Of a stretch of DNA of 64,000 nt, positions 51,916 through 61,500 are shown in pieces. Under the pieces are notes generated by a model. That model made no database searches. It was not told where the DNA came from and saw only the letters and a program-made list of their open reading frames with translations. Position numbers and translations under genes: made by a program. This DNA comes from Bacteroidota bacterium (GTDB lineage: Bacteria; Bacteroidota; Bacteroidia; Flavobacteriales; Weeksellaceae). The stretch is from NCBI GenBank assembly GCA_023422635.1, contig JAFAGO010000023.1:1-64000 (forward strand), written 5' to 3'. Numbering within the stretch: the first letter of the stretch is position 1; each line of letters starts with the position of its first letter.

Positions 51916-53430
51916 ATGAGTAAAGTTAGAGTGCGCTTTGCGCCAAGTCCAACAGGACCTTTACATTTAGGTGGTGCAAGAACCGCTTTATACGATTACC
52001 TTTTTGCAAAACATAACGGTGGAGATTTCGTTTTAAGAATTGAAGATACCGATACAACAAGATTCGTGGAAGGCGCCGAAGAATATATTATGGAAGCCCT
52101 TGAATGGTGCGGAATAATTCCCGACGAAAGTCCAAAACACGGCGGACCCTACGGACCTTATAAACAAAGCGAGCGTCGCGATATTTACGATCAATATACT
52201 GCAGAAATTCTAAAAACAGATTACGCATACTTGGCTTTCGATACCGCTGAAGAACTCGACGCTATCCGTAAAGAATATGAAGAAAAAGGCGAAGTTTTCT
52301 CCTACGGATCCCAAACCAGAAAACACCTGAAAAATAGTATTGCCCTTTCAGAGAGCGAAGTGCAAGAATTGCTCGATAAGAAAACCCCATACGTTGTACG
52401 TTTTAAAATGCCAGAAAACAGACAGCTGGATTTGGAAGATATTATTCGTGGTAAATTTTCGGTAAACACCAATACGTTGGACGATAAAGTTTTGGTAAAA
52501 AACGATGGAATGCCAACCTATCATTTTGCCAATATTGTGGACGATCATTTAATGAAAATCACACATGTTATTCGTGGTGAAGAATGGTTACCTTCAATGG
52601 GATTACACGTTTTACTGTATGAAGCATTCAATTGGGAAGCTCCAGAATTTGCTCATCTTTCGCTCATTTTAAAACCTGAAGGAAAAGGTAAATTGAGCAA
52701 ACGAGATGGCGATAAATTTGGTTTCCCCGTTTTTCCTCTCGACTTCAAAGATCCTCAAACAGGAACTATTTCCAAAGGATATCGTGAAGAAGGTTATTTC
52801 CCTGAAGCTTTCATCAATTTCCTTGCTCTTTTGGGTTGGAGCCCTTCCGATGACAAAGAAATTTTATCACTGGAAGAAATGGTTCAAGAATTCGACCTTC
52901 ATAAAGTTCATAAAGCGGGGGCACGATTCAGTAAAGAAAAAGCGGAATGGTTCAATCATCAATACCTTCAAATGAAGTCCAATGAAGAACTTTCGCAAAT
53001 TTTCAAAACGCTAGAACCTGTAAAAAACGCAAACCTTTCCGACGATACGATTGCTAAAATTGTAAGCTTGATGAAAGAGCGTGCAACATTTGTAAAAGAT
53101 ATGTATGCGCAAGGAGAATTCTTTTTTCATCAACCAGAAAAATACGATGAGAAAGCGGCGAAAAAAGCATGGAATGAAAACACCGCAAATACCATGGAAC
53201 TTTTGGCACAAACATTAGACAGTGTTGAAGATTTCCACGCCGAAACCTTACGAGAAACTTTGCATACCTTTGCAGAGCAGCAAGAACTGGGAATGGGAAA
53301 AGTAATGATGCCACTACGATTATCCTTGGTTGGAGAACTAAAAGGACCAGATGTACCCGACATTTTAGAAGTTTTGGGCAAAACTGAAAGCACTTCGAGA
53401 ATTCGTGCAGCAATACAAAAAATTCAGTAA
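51916..53430 (+). CDS. gltX: Glutamyl-tRNA synthetase
   Basis: 504 residues. The HIGH motif is PSPTGPLHLGGARTALYDY (about 10-28) and KLSKRDGD is at about 260-267. FAHLSLILKPEGKGKLSKRDG links the two. The C-terminal anticodon-binding part is intact. In most bacteria without a GlnRS the enzyme also charges tRNA-Gln with Glu; whether that holds here cannot be seen in the window. Followed by accA after 45 bases. Confidence 0.96.
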   Translation: MSKVRVRFAPSPTGPLHLGGARTALYDYLFAKHNGGDFVLRIEDTDTTRFVEGAEEYIMEALEWCGIIPDESPKHGGPYGPYKQSERRDIYDQYTAEILKTDYAYLAFDTAEELDAIRKEYEEKGEVFSYGSQTRKHLKNSIALSESEVQELLDKKTPYVVRFKMPENRQLDLEDIIRGKFSVNTNTLDDKVLVKNDGMPTYHFANIVDDHLMKITHVIRGEEWLPSMGLHVLLYEAFNWEAPEFAHLSLILKPEGKGKLSKRDGDKFGFPVFPLDFKDPQTGTISKGYREEGYFPEAFINFLALLGWSPSDDKEILSLEEMVQEFDLHKVHKAGARFSKEKAEWFNHQYLQMKSNEELSQIFKTLEPVKNANLSDDTIAKIVSLMKERATFVKDMYAQGEFFFHQPEKYDEKAAKKAWNENTANTMELLAQTLDSVEDFHAETLRETLHTFAEQQELGMGKVMMPLRLSLVGELKGPDVPDILEVLGKTESTSRIRAAIQKIQ

Positions 53431-53446
53431 ATCCCCTTTTTTTTCT

Positions 53447-53454
53447 TACATTTG
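53447..53454 (+). promoter_or_regulatory. -7 box for accA
   Basis: TACATTTG, an exact match, ends 21 bases before the accA ATG at 53476. The TTG at its end would be an upstream start in frame and is rejected. Confidence 0.5.
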
Positions 53455-53475
53455 ATTTCTAACTCATTTATAAAA

Positions 53476-54432
53476 ATGGAATACCTAAGTTTCGAACTTC
53501 CTATAAAAGATTTGATAGAGCAATACCAAACCTGCTCCGTACTTGGCGAAGAAAGTGGTGTTGACGTAAAAACTGCCTGCAGCCAAATCGAAGATAAAAT
53601 TGTTGCTAAAAAGAAAGAAATCTACGGCAACCTTTCCCCATGGGAAATCGTACAGCTTTCTCGACATCCTGATCGCCCGTACACTTTAGATTTTATTGAA
53701 GGAATTACCGATAAAGGAAGTTTTGTTGAACTTCATGGTGACCGCAATTATGCTGATGACCCTGCAATGGTTGGTGGTTTAGCAACCATCGATGGAAAAC
53801 GCGTCATGATTATCGGAACACAAAAAGGGCGCACCACCAAAGAACGCCAAAGAAGACGCTTCGGGATGCCAAATCCAGAAGGCTATCGTAAAGCATTACG
53901 ATTGATGCTTTTAGCAGAAAAATTCAAAATTCCAATCATTACTTTGCTGGATACTCCAGGAGCTTATCCTGGGTTAGAAGCTGAAGAACGCGGACAAGGT
54001 GAGGCAATTGCGAAAAACATCTACGAAATGGTTCAGTTGAAAACCCCAATTTTCACGTATGTTATTGGTGAAGGAGCCAGCGGTGGTGCATTAGGAATTG
54101 GCGTTGGCAACAAAGTCTACATGCTAGAATATACGTGGTATTCTGTAATTGCTCCAGAAAGTTGCTCTTCCATTCTATGGAGAAATTGGGAACATAAAGA
54201 AGATGCGGCAAACGCATTAAAACTTACTCCGAAAGATATGTTGAAAAACAAAATTATTGACGGAATTGTGGAAGAACCCCTTGGCGGAGCGCATTATGAT
54301 CCTCAAGTTGCCTATAAAAATCTAAAAGCGTCTATTCTTCAAAACATCAAAGCGTTCTCGAAATTTTCAGGGAAAGAGCTTGAAGAACAAAGACAAGAAA
54401 AATTTATTGCAATGGGAGAATTTAAAGGATAA
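53476..54432 (+). CDS. accA: Acetyl-CoA carboxylase carboxyltransferase subunit alpha
   Basis: 318 residues from the ATG at 53476 (MEYLSFELPIKDLIEQ). The carboxyltransferase core shows FVELHGDRNYADDPAMVGGLA, IGTQKGRTTKERQRRRFGMPNPEGYRKALRLM, TLLDTPGAYPGLEAEERGQGEAIA and GEGASGGALGIGVGN. With AccD it moves the carboxyl group from biotin to acetyl-CoA. accD is not in the window. A terminator closes it. Confidence 0.96.
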   Translation: MEYLSFELPIKDLIEQYQTCSVLGEESGVDVKTACSQIEDKIVAKKKEIYGNLSPWEIVQLSRHPDRPYTLDFIEGITDKGSFVELHGDRNYADDPAMVGGLATIDGKRVMIIGTQKGRTTKERQRRRFGMPNPEGYRKALRLMLLAEKFKIPIITLLDTPGAYPGLEAEERGQGEAIAKNIYEMVQLKTPIFTYVIGEGASGGALGIGVGNKVYMLEYTWYSVIAPESCSSILWRNWEHKEDAANALKLTPKDMLKNKIIDGIVEEPLGGAHYDPQVAYKNLKASILQNIKAFSKFSGKELEEQRQEKFIAMGEFKG

Positions 54433-54455
54433 AAACAATTCATCTCAAAATACAA

Positions 54456-54482
54456 AGTCCGGCTGATTGCCGGATTTTTTTC
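54456..54482. terminator. Terminator between accA and the next convergent gene
   Basis: AGTCCGGC (54456-54463) pairs with GCCGGATT (54469-54476, one G-T pair) around TGATT, with Ts after it. Confidence 0.7.
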
Positions 54483-54497
54483 TTTCAAGAGGTAACC

Positions 54498-55097
54498 CTA
54501 TTTTTTCATTGTCGGTTGATTCAACGTAATGGAAAGATCTTGTGTAACATTTTTACTTGAAGAGTACTTCGCATCGCAAATGGAAGACGTAAGTGTGTAC
54601 CTTCCTTTATCTACCAAAATAAAATTTTGAGCCTTTGCGGGAATGGTAAGGTTATAGAATTTTTTCCCACTAATTTTTACAATTAAATTGCATTTTGAAT
54701 TGTTAATAATTTGCAAATATGCTTCTTTACTCGTAGGATCACTATTAAACATGTGAGTAAGCAATGCCGCAGTTTTTTTATCTTGCTCGCTTGCCGATCC
54801 AGACTTTACAATGGAATTCGATTTTTTAACTTCCTTCCTCATCTTGGAAGTAGATACAGGTTTAACACTTGGTTTTGCAATTTTTGCTTTTTCTTCTTTT
54901 GATTTTCCAGAATTCATCATGGCCGCCATTTTACGTTTCAACTCAGCTGTTTTCGGATGACTCGGATTTTCTTTTACGAATTTAGCAACAACCATAACAT
55001 CCGTTGATTGAGAAGCTTGTTCATACGTTACGGATTTTTTTTGAGCGAAAAAAAGTAGCGGAAATAAAAGAAACAAAAAGAGGATAACTTTATTCAT
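54498..55097 (-). CDS. Exported protein of unknown function (DUF6759-like)
   Basis: 199 residues. A Sec signal peptide (MNKVILFLFLLFPLLFFAQ), then a charged N-terminal repeat-like segment (KFVKENPSHPKTAELKRKM, about 39-57), a Ser/Lys-rich linker, and a C-terminal beta domain (about 120-195) with ICDAKYSS and SKCNLIV holding two Cys. The C-terminal half looks to me like DUF6759, seen in Chryseobacterium-type genomes; this is a memory-based guess. It is divergent from tsf. Confidence 0.65.
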   Translation of the reverse strand: MNKVILFLFLLFPLLFFAQKKSVTYEQASQSTDVMVVAKFVKENPSHPKTAELKRKMAAMMNSGKSKEEKAKIAKPSVKPVSTSKMRKEVKKSNSIVKSGSASEQDKKTAALLTHMFNSDPTSKEAYLQIINNSKCNLIVKISGKKFYNLTIPAKAQNFILVDKGRYTLTSSICDAKYSSSKNVTQDLSITLNQPTMKK

Positions 55098-55171
55098 AAT
55101 TTGTGTTTTTAATTCGACAATGCATAATTCTTTAACGCAAAAATCTGCTTTTTAGTTTACATTAATTTTCG

Positions 55172-55179
55172 TATCTTTG
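55172..55179 (+). promoter_or_regulatory. -7 box for tsf
   Basis: TATCTTTG, an exact match, with a leader of about 50 bases before the ATG at 55233. It shows that tsf has its own promoter here. Confidence 0.55.
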
Positions 55180-55232
55180 CACCGCTAAAAAGAGTACCAA
55201 ATTAAGTATTTATTTTTATAAAAATCAACACT

Positions 55233-56057
55233 ATGTATACACCAGCTGCTGCAGATGTAGCCAAACTAAGAAACACAACAGGTGCAGGAATGATGGACTG
55301 CAAAAAAGCTTTAACTGAAGCTGAAGGAGACTTCGAAAAAGCAATCGAAATCCTAAGAAAAAAAGGTCAAAAAGTTGCTGCTAACAGAGCAGATAGAGAA
55401 TCTGCAGAAGGTGCAGTAATCGCAAGAGTAAACGAAGACCACACTTTAGGAGCGGTAATCTCTTTGAACTGTGAAACTGACTTTGTTGCTAAAAACCAAG
55501 ATTTCGTAGAATTGGCTTACGAATTGGCTGAACAAGCAATGAACTATGCTACTAAAGAAGAATTTTTAGCTTCTGACTTCAACGGAATGACTGTAGCTGA
55601 TAAATTAATCGAGCAAACAGGAGTTATTGGAGAAAAAATTGAAATCGGTGCTTTTGAAGTGTTAGAAGGACCATTCCTTAGCGCTTACATTCACGCAGGA
55701 AACAAAATTGCTGCAATTAGTGCGCTTTCTGAAAAAGTTGATGGTGCTGAAGAAATCGCTCACGCTGTTTCAATGCAAGTTGCTGCAATGAACCCAATTG
55801 CTTTGGACGAAACTCAAGTTTCCCAAGAAATCATCGATAAAGAATTAGAAATTGAAAGAGAACTTTTAACAAAAGAAGGTAAGCCTGCCAATATTATTGA
55901 AAATATCCTTAAAGGTAAACTTCAGAAGTTCTACAAAGAAAATACTTTGGTTCACCAAGCGTTTATTAAAGATGGACATATTTCTGTTGCAGAATATGTA
56001 CGTTCCGCAAACCCAGAATTGAAAGTAGTAGGATTTGTAAGAGTTTCTTTATCTTAA
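55233..56057 (+). CDS. tsf: Translation elongation factor Ts
   Basis: 274 residues. The N-terminal UBA-like domain (VAKLRNTTGAGMMDCKKALTEAEGDFEKAIEILRKKG, given here as its outline at about 9-45) is typical, followed by NCETDFVAKN at about 85-94 and the core that recycles EF-Tu by releasing GDP. rpsB, which normally precedes tsf, is not adjacent: the upstream gene is an exported protein on the other strand. A terminator follows. Confidence 0.96.
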   Translation: MYTPAAADVAKLRNTTGAGMMDCKKALTEAEGDFEKAIEILRKKGQKVAANRADRESAEGAVIARVNEDHTLGAVISLNCETDFVAKNQDFVELAYELAEQAMNYATKEEFLASDFNGMTVADKLIEQTGVIGEKIEIGAFEVLEGPFLSAYIHAGNKIAAISALSEKVDGAEEIAHAVSMQVAAMNPIALDETQVSQEIIDKELEIERELLTKEGKPANIIENILKGKLQKFYKENTLVHQAFIKDGHISVAEYVRSANPELKVVGFVRVSLS

Positions 56058-56077
56058 TACAATCAACAAAACATGAT

Positions 56078-56110
56078 AAAATCCTGCGCTTTAGCAGGAT
56101 TTTTTTTTAA
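56078..56110 (+). terminator. Terminator of tsf
   Basis: AAATCCTGC (56078-56087 region) pairs with GCAGGATTT (56094-56102) around a loop of about seven bases, followed by a long T-run. Confidence 0.8.
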
Positions 56111-56152
56111 TAAATATTCGCTAATTTTACGTTCCTATCCCCAAAATCATCG

Positions 56153-58498
56153 ATGCATAAATTCATTTTTAAATCTTTTGCTTTTGCCCTACTCATACTC
56201 GCAGAACTCGGTTTAAAAGCGCAGTACATTTCTGTGGATACCGAGACATATACTCCAGAAGAGCTTGTGAAAAACATATTTTTTTCCAACACCAGCTCCA
56301 ATTGCATCGAGGTGAGCAATGTACAAATTAACGGAAGAGATTTTGGTCGTGGGAATACAAGTTGGGGTTATTTCAACAATAATAATAGCAGCTTTGAAAT
56401 GGAAGATGGGATTATTCTTTCTACCGGAAGTGCTTTAGCAGCAGTTGGACCAAACTCTTATGTACAAACAGAAAATTATAATAGCGAATTTGCGGATAAA
56501 AATTGGTTAGGCGATCAAGATCTTATCGAAATGTTGCAAGATGCAGGTTTAAATACAAAAAATATCCTCAACGCCACGAGTTTAGAATTTGATTTTATTT
56601 CCAAACAAGCAGACAAAATTAATTTTGAATACATGTTTCTTTCTGAAGAATATCAACAAGGAAATCAAGAGTATTCAGATGCATTTGCTTTTTTGATTAA
56701 AGAAGCAGAAACAGATTCTCGATATACCAACATTGCGTTGGTTCCAGGAACAGGAATTCCCGTAACATCTCTCACCATCAATGAAAATCAAAATTCACTC
56801 TATTTTTCTGGATTTAACGATTACGAAAGTCCAACCAATTTTAACGGTCAAACGAAAATCCTTACCGCAAAAAGCGAAGTAAAAGTCGGGACAAAATATC
56901 ACATTAAATTGGTAATCGCCGATCACGGCGACGACGTAGGACGATACGATTCCGCAGTATTTCTGAAAGCAGGAAGCTTTGTAGGAAACTATGATTTGGG
57001 AGCTGATTATCTTATTAGCAATGGTACAGCGCTTTGTGAAGGAGAAGAAATTCTATTAAATGCTGAAAAACCGGGATCTACCTACCAATGGCTTCAAAAT
57101 GGTTCCGAAATACCAGGTGCTACATCATCTACCTACACAGTAACTGAAGCCGGATTTTATGAAGTAGAAATCACAGAATCAACCGATTGCAAATCAAAAG
57201 GTTCCATCCAAATTGAATACGCAACAAAACCAGTAGTATCTGAAAAAACGTTTTTCTTATGTGATGATGATTTTGATGATCTCATCGAAATTCAATTAAA
57301 CGATTATAATTCGCAAGTGATTTCAAATTACAACCGAGATTTTAATGTTCGATACTATGAAGATCCCGATGATGCAGAAGATGGAAATAGCAATGATATA
57401 ACGAATCTTCACCTGGTAAAAGATTCAACCAAAACTTTATATGTTCGCGCAGATAATGGAAGCTGTGAAGGGAATATTGAACCCATCCATTTTACCGTAA
57501 ATCCTAAAATAACATTGCAGTATGTTCCAGACCAAGAAATTTGCAACAACAATTTAAAAGGTAATGTAGAAGTTCATCTTTCGGACTACGTACCAAAATT
57601 TACGAACACCCCGAACTTATCGGTTTCTTATTATGATGATGAAACAAACGCAAAACAAGGAAAAAATCCAATCGTAGAAACAGCAACTTTCAACAGCACT
57701 AAAACTTATTATTTTAGAATTGAAGCTGCAGACTTTTGTCCGAATATTGGAAAAATAACGTTTAAAGTGTTACAACCACAAACTTCTTCCACCTTAAAAG
57801 ATACCACAACTTGTCCAAATAGTACAGCCATACTCGATGCAGGATCAGGATTTGCATACTATCAATGGTTTAAGGCAGAAGATCAATTGACGCCAATTTT
57901 AGAGGGAAACGAATATGACGCCCAAATTTTTAATGCAGAAATTGGCAATTACATTGTTCGCCTTTATAGTGTTAATGGATGTTATTACGATCAAAATGTT
58001 TCTGTAACTGCTTCCGAGACGCCAATAATTACCCATATTGAAGTATCTGGAAGTTCCGCAACCATATTTGTACAGGGCGGAACTTCACCTTATGAGTATT
58101 CTTTAGACAATATCCATTTTCAATCATCAAATGTTTTCCAAAATGTTCCACGAGGAATGCACATGGTTTATGTAAAATCTGCTGATGGATGCTATACGGT
58201 GAACGCAGAATTTCTTATCATCAATCTTATCAATGCGATTACACCAAACGGAGATGGCCATAACGATGTTCTTGATTATAGTGACTTACGCATTTACAAC
58301 AATGTGGTAATTGAAATTTTTGATCGTAATGGCGCAACGGTTTTCAAGTCCAATGGACCACAATATATTTGGGATGGTAAAAATGCAGGCCGAGTTGTCT
58401 CCACCGGTACATATTGGTATATACTCAGCTGGGAAGAGCCTGTTAGCAATAGAAAAATCTCGTATAAAGGATGGATATTGGTGAAAAATAGAAACTAA
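56153..58498 (+). CDS. T9SS type B cell-surface protein with choice-of-anchor L-like domain
   Basis: 781 residues. Signal peptide (MHKFIFKSFAFALLILAELGLKAQ), then a domain of about 240 residues whose DGIILSTGSALAAVGPN pattern resembles choice-of-anchor L. An Ig-like segment follows (about 280-355), then two modules of about 85 residues that each open with a Cys-Asp/Asn-rich stretch (FLCDDDFDDLIEIQLNDY; EICNNNLKGNVEVHLSDY). The C-terminus is the gliding-motility-associated type B sorting domain (NAITPNGDGHNDVL, about 695, to the GWILVKNRN end). It should be secreted by the type IX system. Modules are shared with the next gene. Confidence 0.9.
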   Translation: MHKFIFKSFAFALLILAELGLKAQYISVDTETYTPEELVKNIFFSNTSSNCIEVSNVQINGRDFGRGNTSWGYFNNNNSSFEMEDGIILSTGSALAAVGPNSYVQTENYNSEFADKNWLGDQDLIEMLQDAGLNTKNILNATSLEFDFISKQADKINFEYMFLSEEYQQGNQEYSDAFAFLIKEAETDSRYTNIALVPGTGIPVTSLTINENQNSLYFSGFNDYESPTNFNGQTKILTAKSEVKVGTKYHIKLVIADHGDDVGRYDSAVFLKAGSFVGNYDLGADYLISNGTALCEGEEILLNAEKPGSTYQWLQNGSEIPGATSSTYTVTEAGFYEVEITESTDCKSKGSIQIEYATKPVVSEKTFFLCDDDFDDLIEIQLNDYNSQVISNYNRDFNVRYYEDPDDAEDGNSNDITNLHLVKDSTKTLYVRADNGSCEGNIEPIHFTVNPKITLQYVPDQEICNNNLKGNVEVHLSDYVPKFTNTPNLSVSYYDDETNAKQGKNPIVETATFNSTKTYYFRIEAADFCPNIGKITFKVLQPQTSSTLKDTTTCPNSTAILDAGSGFAYYQWFKAEDQLTPILEGNEYDAQIFNAEIGNYIVRLYSVNGCYYDQNVSVTASETPIITHIEVSGSSATIFVQGGTSPYEYSLDNIHFQSSNVFQNVPRGMHMVYVKSADGCYTVNAEFLIINLINAITPNGDGHNDVLDYSDLRIYNNVVIEIFDRNGATVFKSNGPQYIWDGKNAGRVVSTGTYWYILSWEEPVSNRKISYKGWILVKNRN

Positions 58499-58525
58499 AC
58501 TTTTATCGTTTTTGCAAATAAACCT

Positions 58526-58533
58526 TACATTTG
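58526..58533 (+). promoter_or_regulatory. -7 box for the second type B surface protein
   Basis: TACATTTG, an exact match, ends 18 bases before the ATG at 58552. Confidence 0.45.
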
Positions 58534-58551
58534 TGCAGATTACTATAACAA

Positions 58552-61500
58552 ATGAAAAAAGGATTACTTTTTCTTCTCTTAATTTTCACGTATTTTAACA
58601 CATTTGCACAATTAGATCGGGAACATTGGTTTGCACCGGTGTTAGATGGAAATTTAAATGGGAGCAACGTTCAAAGGATATATTTATCCACCAATGAAAC
58701 CACACCATTTCAAGTACGGGTTTACAATAATAATATTTTACGTACTACACTTACAGTTAGCAAAGGAAATCCCGTTTATTGGGATGTTCCACGGAACTAC
58801 ATTTTTTCGGACGAATACACTAGCGATCACTTTAAGGTTTCAACAAAAGGATTGTACTTAAATGGCGACAAACCTTACTTCGCCTCGCTGCGTTTTTCTA
58901 TTCAGCAACATGGAGAAATTTTAACTTCAAAAGGAACCGCCGGAATCGGCACTGAATTTAGGGCAGTCGTTGCACCAATAACTGTAAATGCAAGTGTTTT
59001 AAATTTTACAACTGGAATTTTAGCAACTGAAGACAATACTCAAGTAACGGTATCCGACTATGGAAGCAATATTAGATTTGGGGATGGCCAGCAAAGACCT
59101 CAAATTACTTTTACTTTAAATAAAGGACAATCGTATATTATTGATGGTACCAGCGCTTATAGTCAGAACTGGACTGGGTTTATCGGTGCTAAAATTGTGG
59201 CAAACAAAAACATTTCGGTAACCAATGGAAACTTTACCGGACAATACGCCGGATCATATTCTAACTCTTCCGACATCCTTATGGACCAAGGGGTACCAAT
59301 TGACAAACTCGGAAAGGAGTTTGTTTTAATGAAAGGAAATGGAACAACCTCTTCCAACATGGAAAAAGCCTTGGTAGTGGCAACAGTAGATGGAACAAAG
59401 GTTTTTTTAAACAATTCTACAACCGCTGCAGCAACATTAAATGCGGGAGAATATTTTTTAACACCAAACAATGCATACATCAATCACGGATCCAACCATT
59501 ATAATATGCGTGTTACCACGACAGAAAATGCATATGTTTATCAGCTATTAGCTGGAGATAGTGGTAGTAGTATGGTGGCAACAGGTGGAATGAATTATAT
59601 TCCGCCATTAAGCTGCTATCTTCCTAAAAAAATTGATGAAATTGGGATGATTGATCAGAACAGGGTTTACTTAACCAATTCTGGTTGGCAAAATTCAATC
59701 CCGACAAAACTAAATATCATCACCGAAAAAGCTGCATCTGAAACGGGTGGCCATTTGAGCGTTTATAGAAATGGCTCACTCATGAATTTAACCGCAGCAA
59801 ACGGGCCTTTCCCCGTAAGTGGCAACGATAATTGGGTAACCTATTCTATTGCAGGAATTACTGGGAATATTGCCGTTGAATCATCTCATGCGGTTACTGC
59901 AGGTATCTCAGCAGGAAATGACGCAGTAGGTTACGGCGGTTATTTTGCAGGATTTTCCTACATTCCAGCCATTATCAAACAAACTGGCGAATGCCTACCA
60001 AACGTAATTCTGGAAGTTACTGAAGGTTTTGATTCCTATCAATGGGTTCAAAAAGTGGGAGAAAATTACATTCCAGCTCCTGGAATTAATAATTTATACA
60101 CCTATCAACCAACGCAAGCAGGAATATATGCCGTAAAACTTAAGCAAGGATCTTGCGACGAAGTGCAAACGGGAGATTTTAAATTTCAAACCTGTGTGTA
60201 TTATACTCCGTATACGTACGACATTTGTTCAACCCAAGAAATCACACCCACTTTTGAGTTAAGCTCCCAAACGGTAAATCCCGCTGCAATTGTTATTGAT
60301 ACGCCACCGACGAAAGGAAATATCTCAATTGCTACTGACGGTAAATTGACCTACACTGCCAATCCAAATGCTACAGGAACCGACTTCTTTACCTATACCT
60401 TTTGTGGAATCGGCCTTATACCCGACTGCGAAACCGTAGAAGTAACTTTAAACCTAAATCAGATCACAAAAAATGATAAAATTATACTAAGCGAATGCGG
60501 CACAAATGGTACAGCAATTTATAATCTTAACGATGCACAAGTAACTACAGAAACCGTTTCTAAAACTTATTATAAATCAGAAAATGGTGCACAAAACGAA
60601 ATTGCCTCAGAATTAATTGCTGATCCAACAAGTTACAGTTCTGCAGATGGTTTTGTTTATGTACGATTGGAAAATGACTTTGGATGTGTAGATGTGGCAA
60701 AAATTGAACTTAAATCTAAACTTGCGCCAACGGCAAATGTGGATCTCTACACAAAAGCACATTGCGATGATGAAATCGATGGCGTTATCGATGGCAACTT
60801 CTTTGTAAATTTGGATGATATTACACCTATTGTGGTCCCTAATTCTAGCAACTTTACAGTGCGATATTATAGAACTGAAATTCTAGCTTTAGCAGGTAAT
60901 AACACAGATGCTCTAACAGGAAATTACGGTTTCACTGAAAACACGAGCATTTGGATTCGTGTCGATTCACCAGAAGATTGTCCTCCTGCTATTAAAGAAA
61001 TCCAGCTGAAAACAGGCGAAAAACTCGTCCTCGAAAACGAAATAGTAACAACAAAAGTATGCGATGATGATCTTGACGGAAGTATCGATATCAATTTAGC
61101 AGATTACATTCAAGAATTCAATAGCAACACTGGCATAACTGCAACCTATTTTGTGATTGACGCTGCAGGAAACGAAAATTCGGTTTCACCGAACCAAAAT
61201 ATTACGGATAACCGAAGCTTCTACTATCACTTAAGTCTTCCGGGTTTTTGCGATACCATAGGAACGCTCAATCTAGAATTTAAGCAATCAACCGCGCCAG
61301 TTTTAGATAGTACATATACCGTATGCGGCACCAGTACTAAACTTATTGATGCTGGCTCGGGCTTTACAAGTTACGAATGGGATAATGGCGAAACTGGACA
61401 AACCGCAAATCTTGGCGCAGGATCACATTGGGTTAAAGTAACCAACTCCGATGGATGTATTTACACGCACAATTTCACCATCGTATCTACTTCAGCTGCG

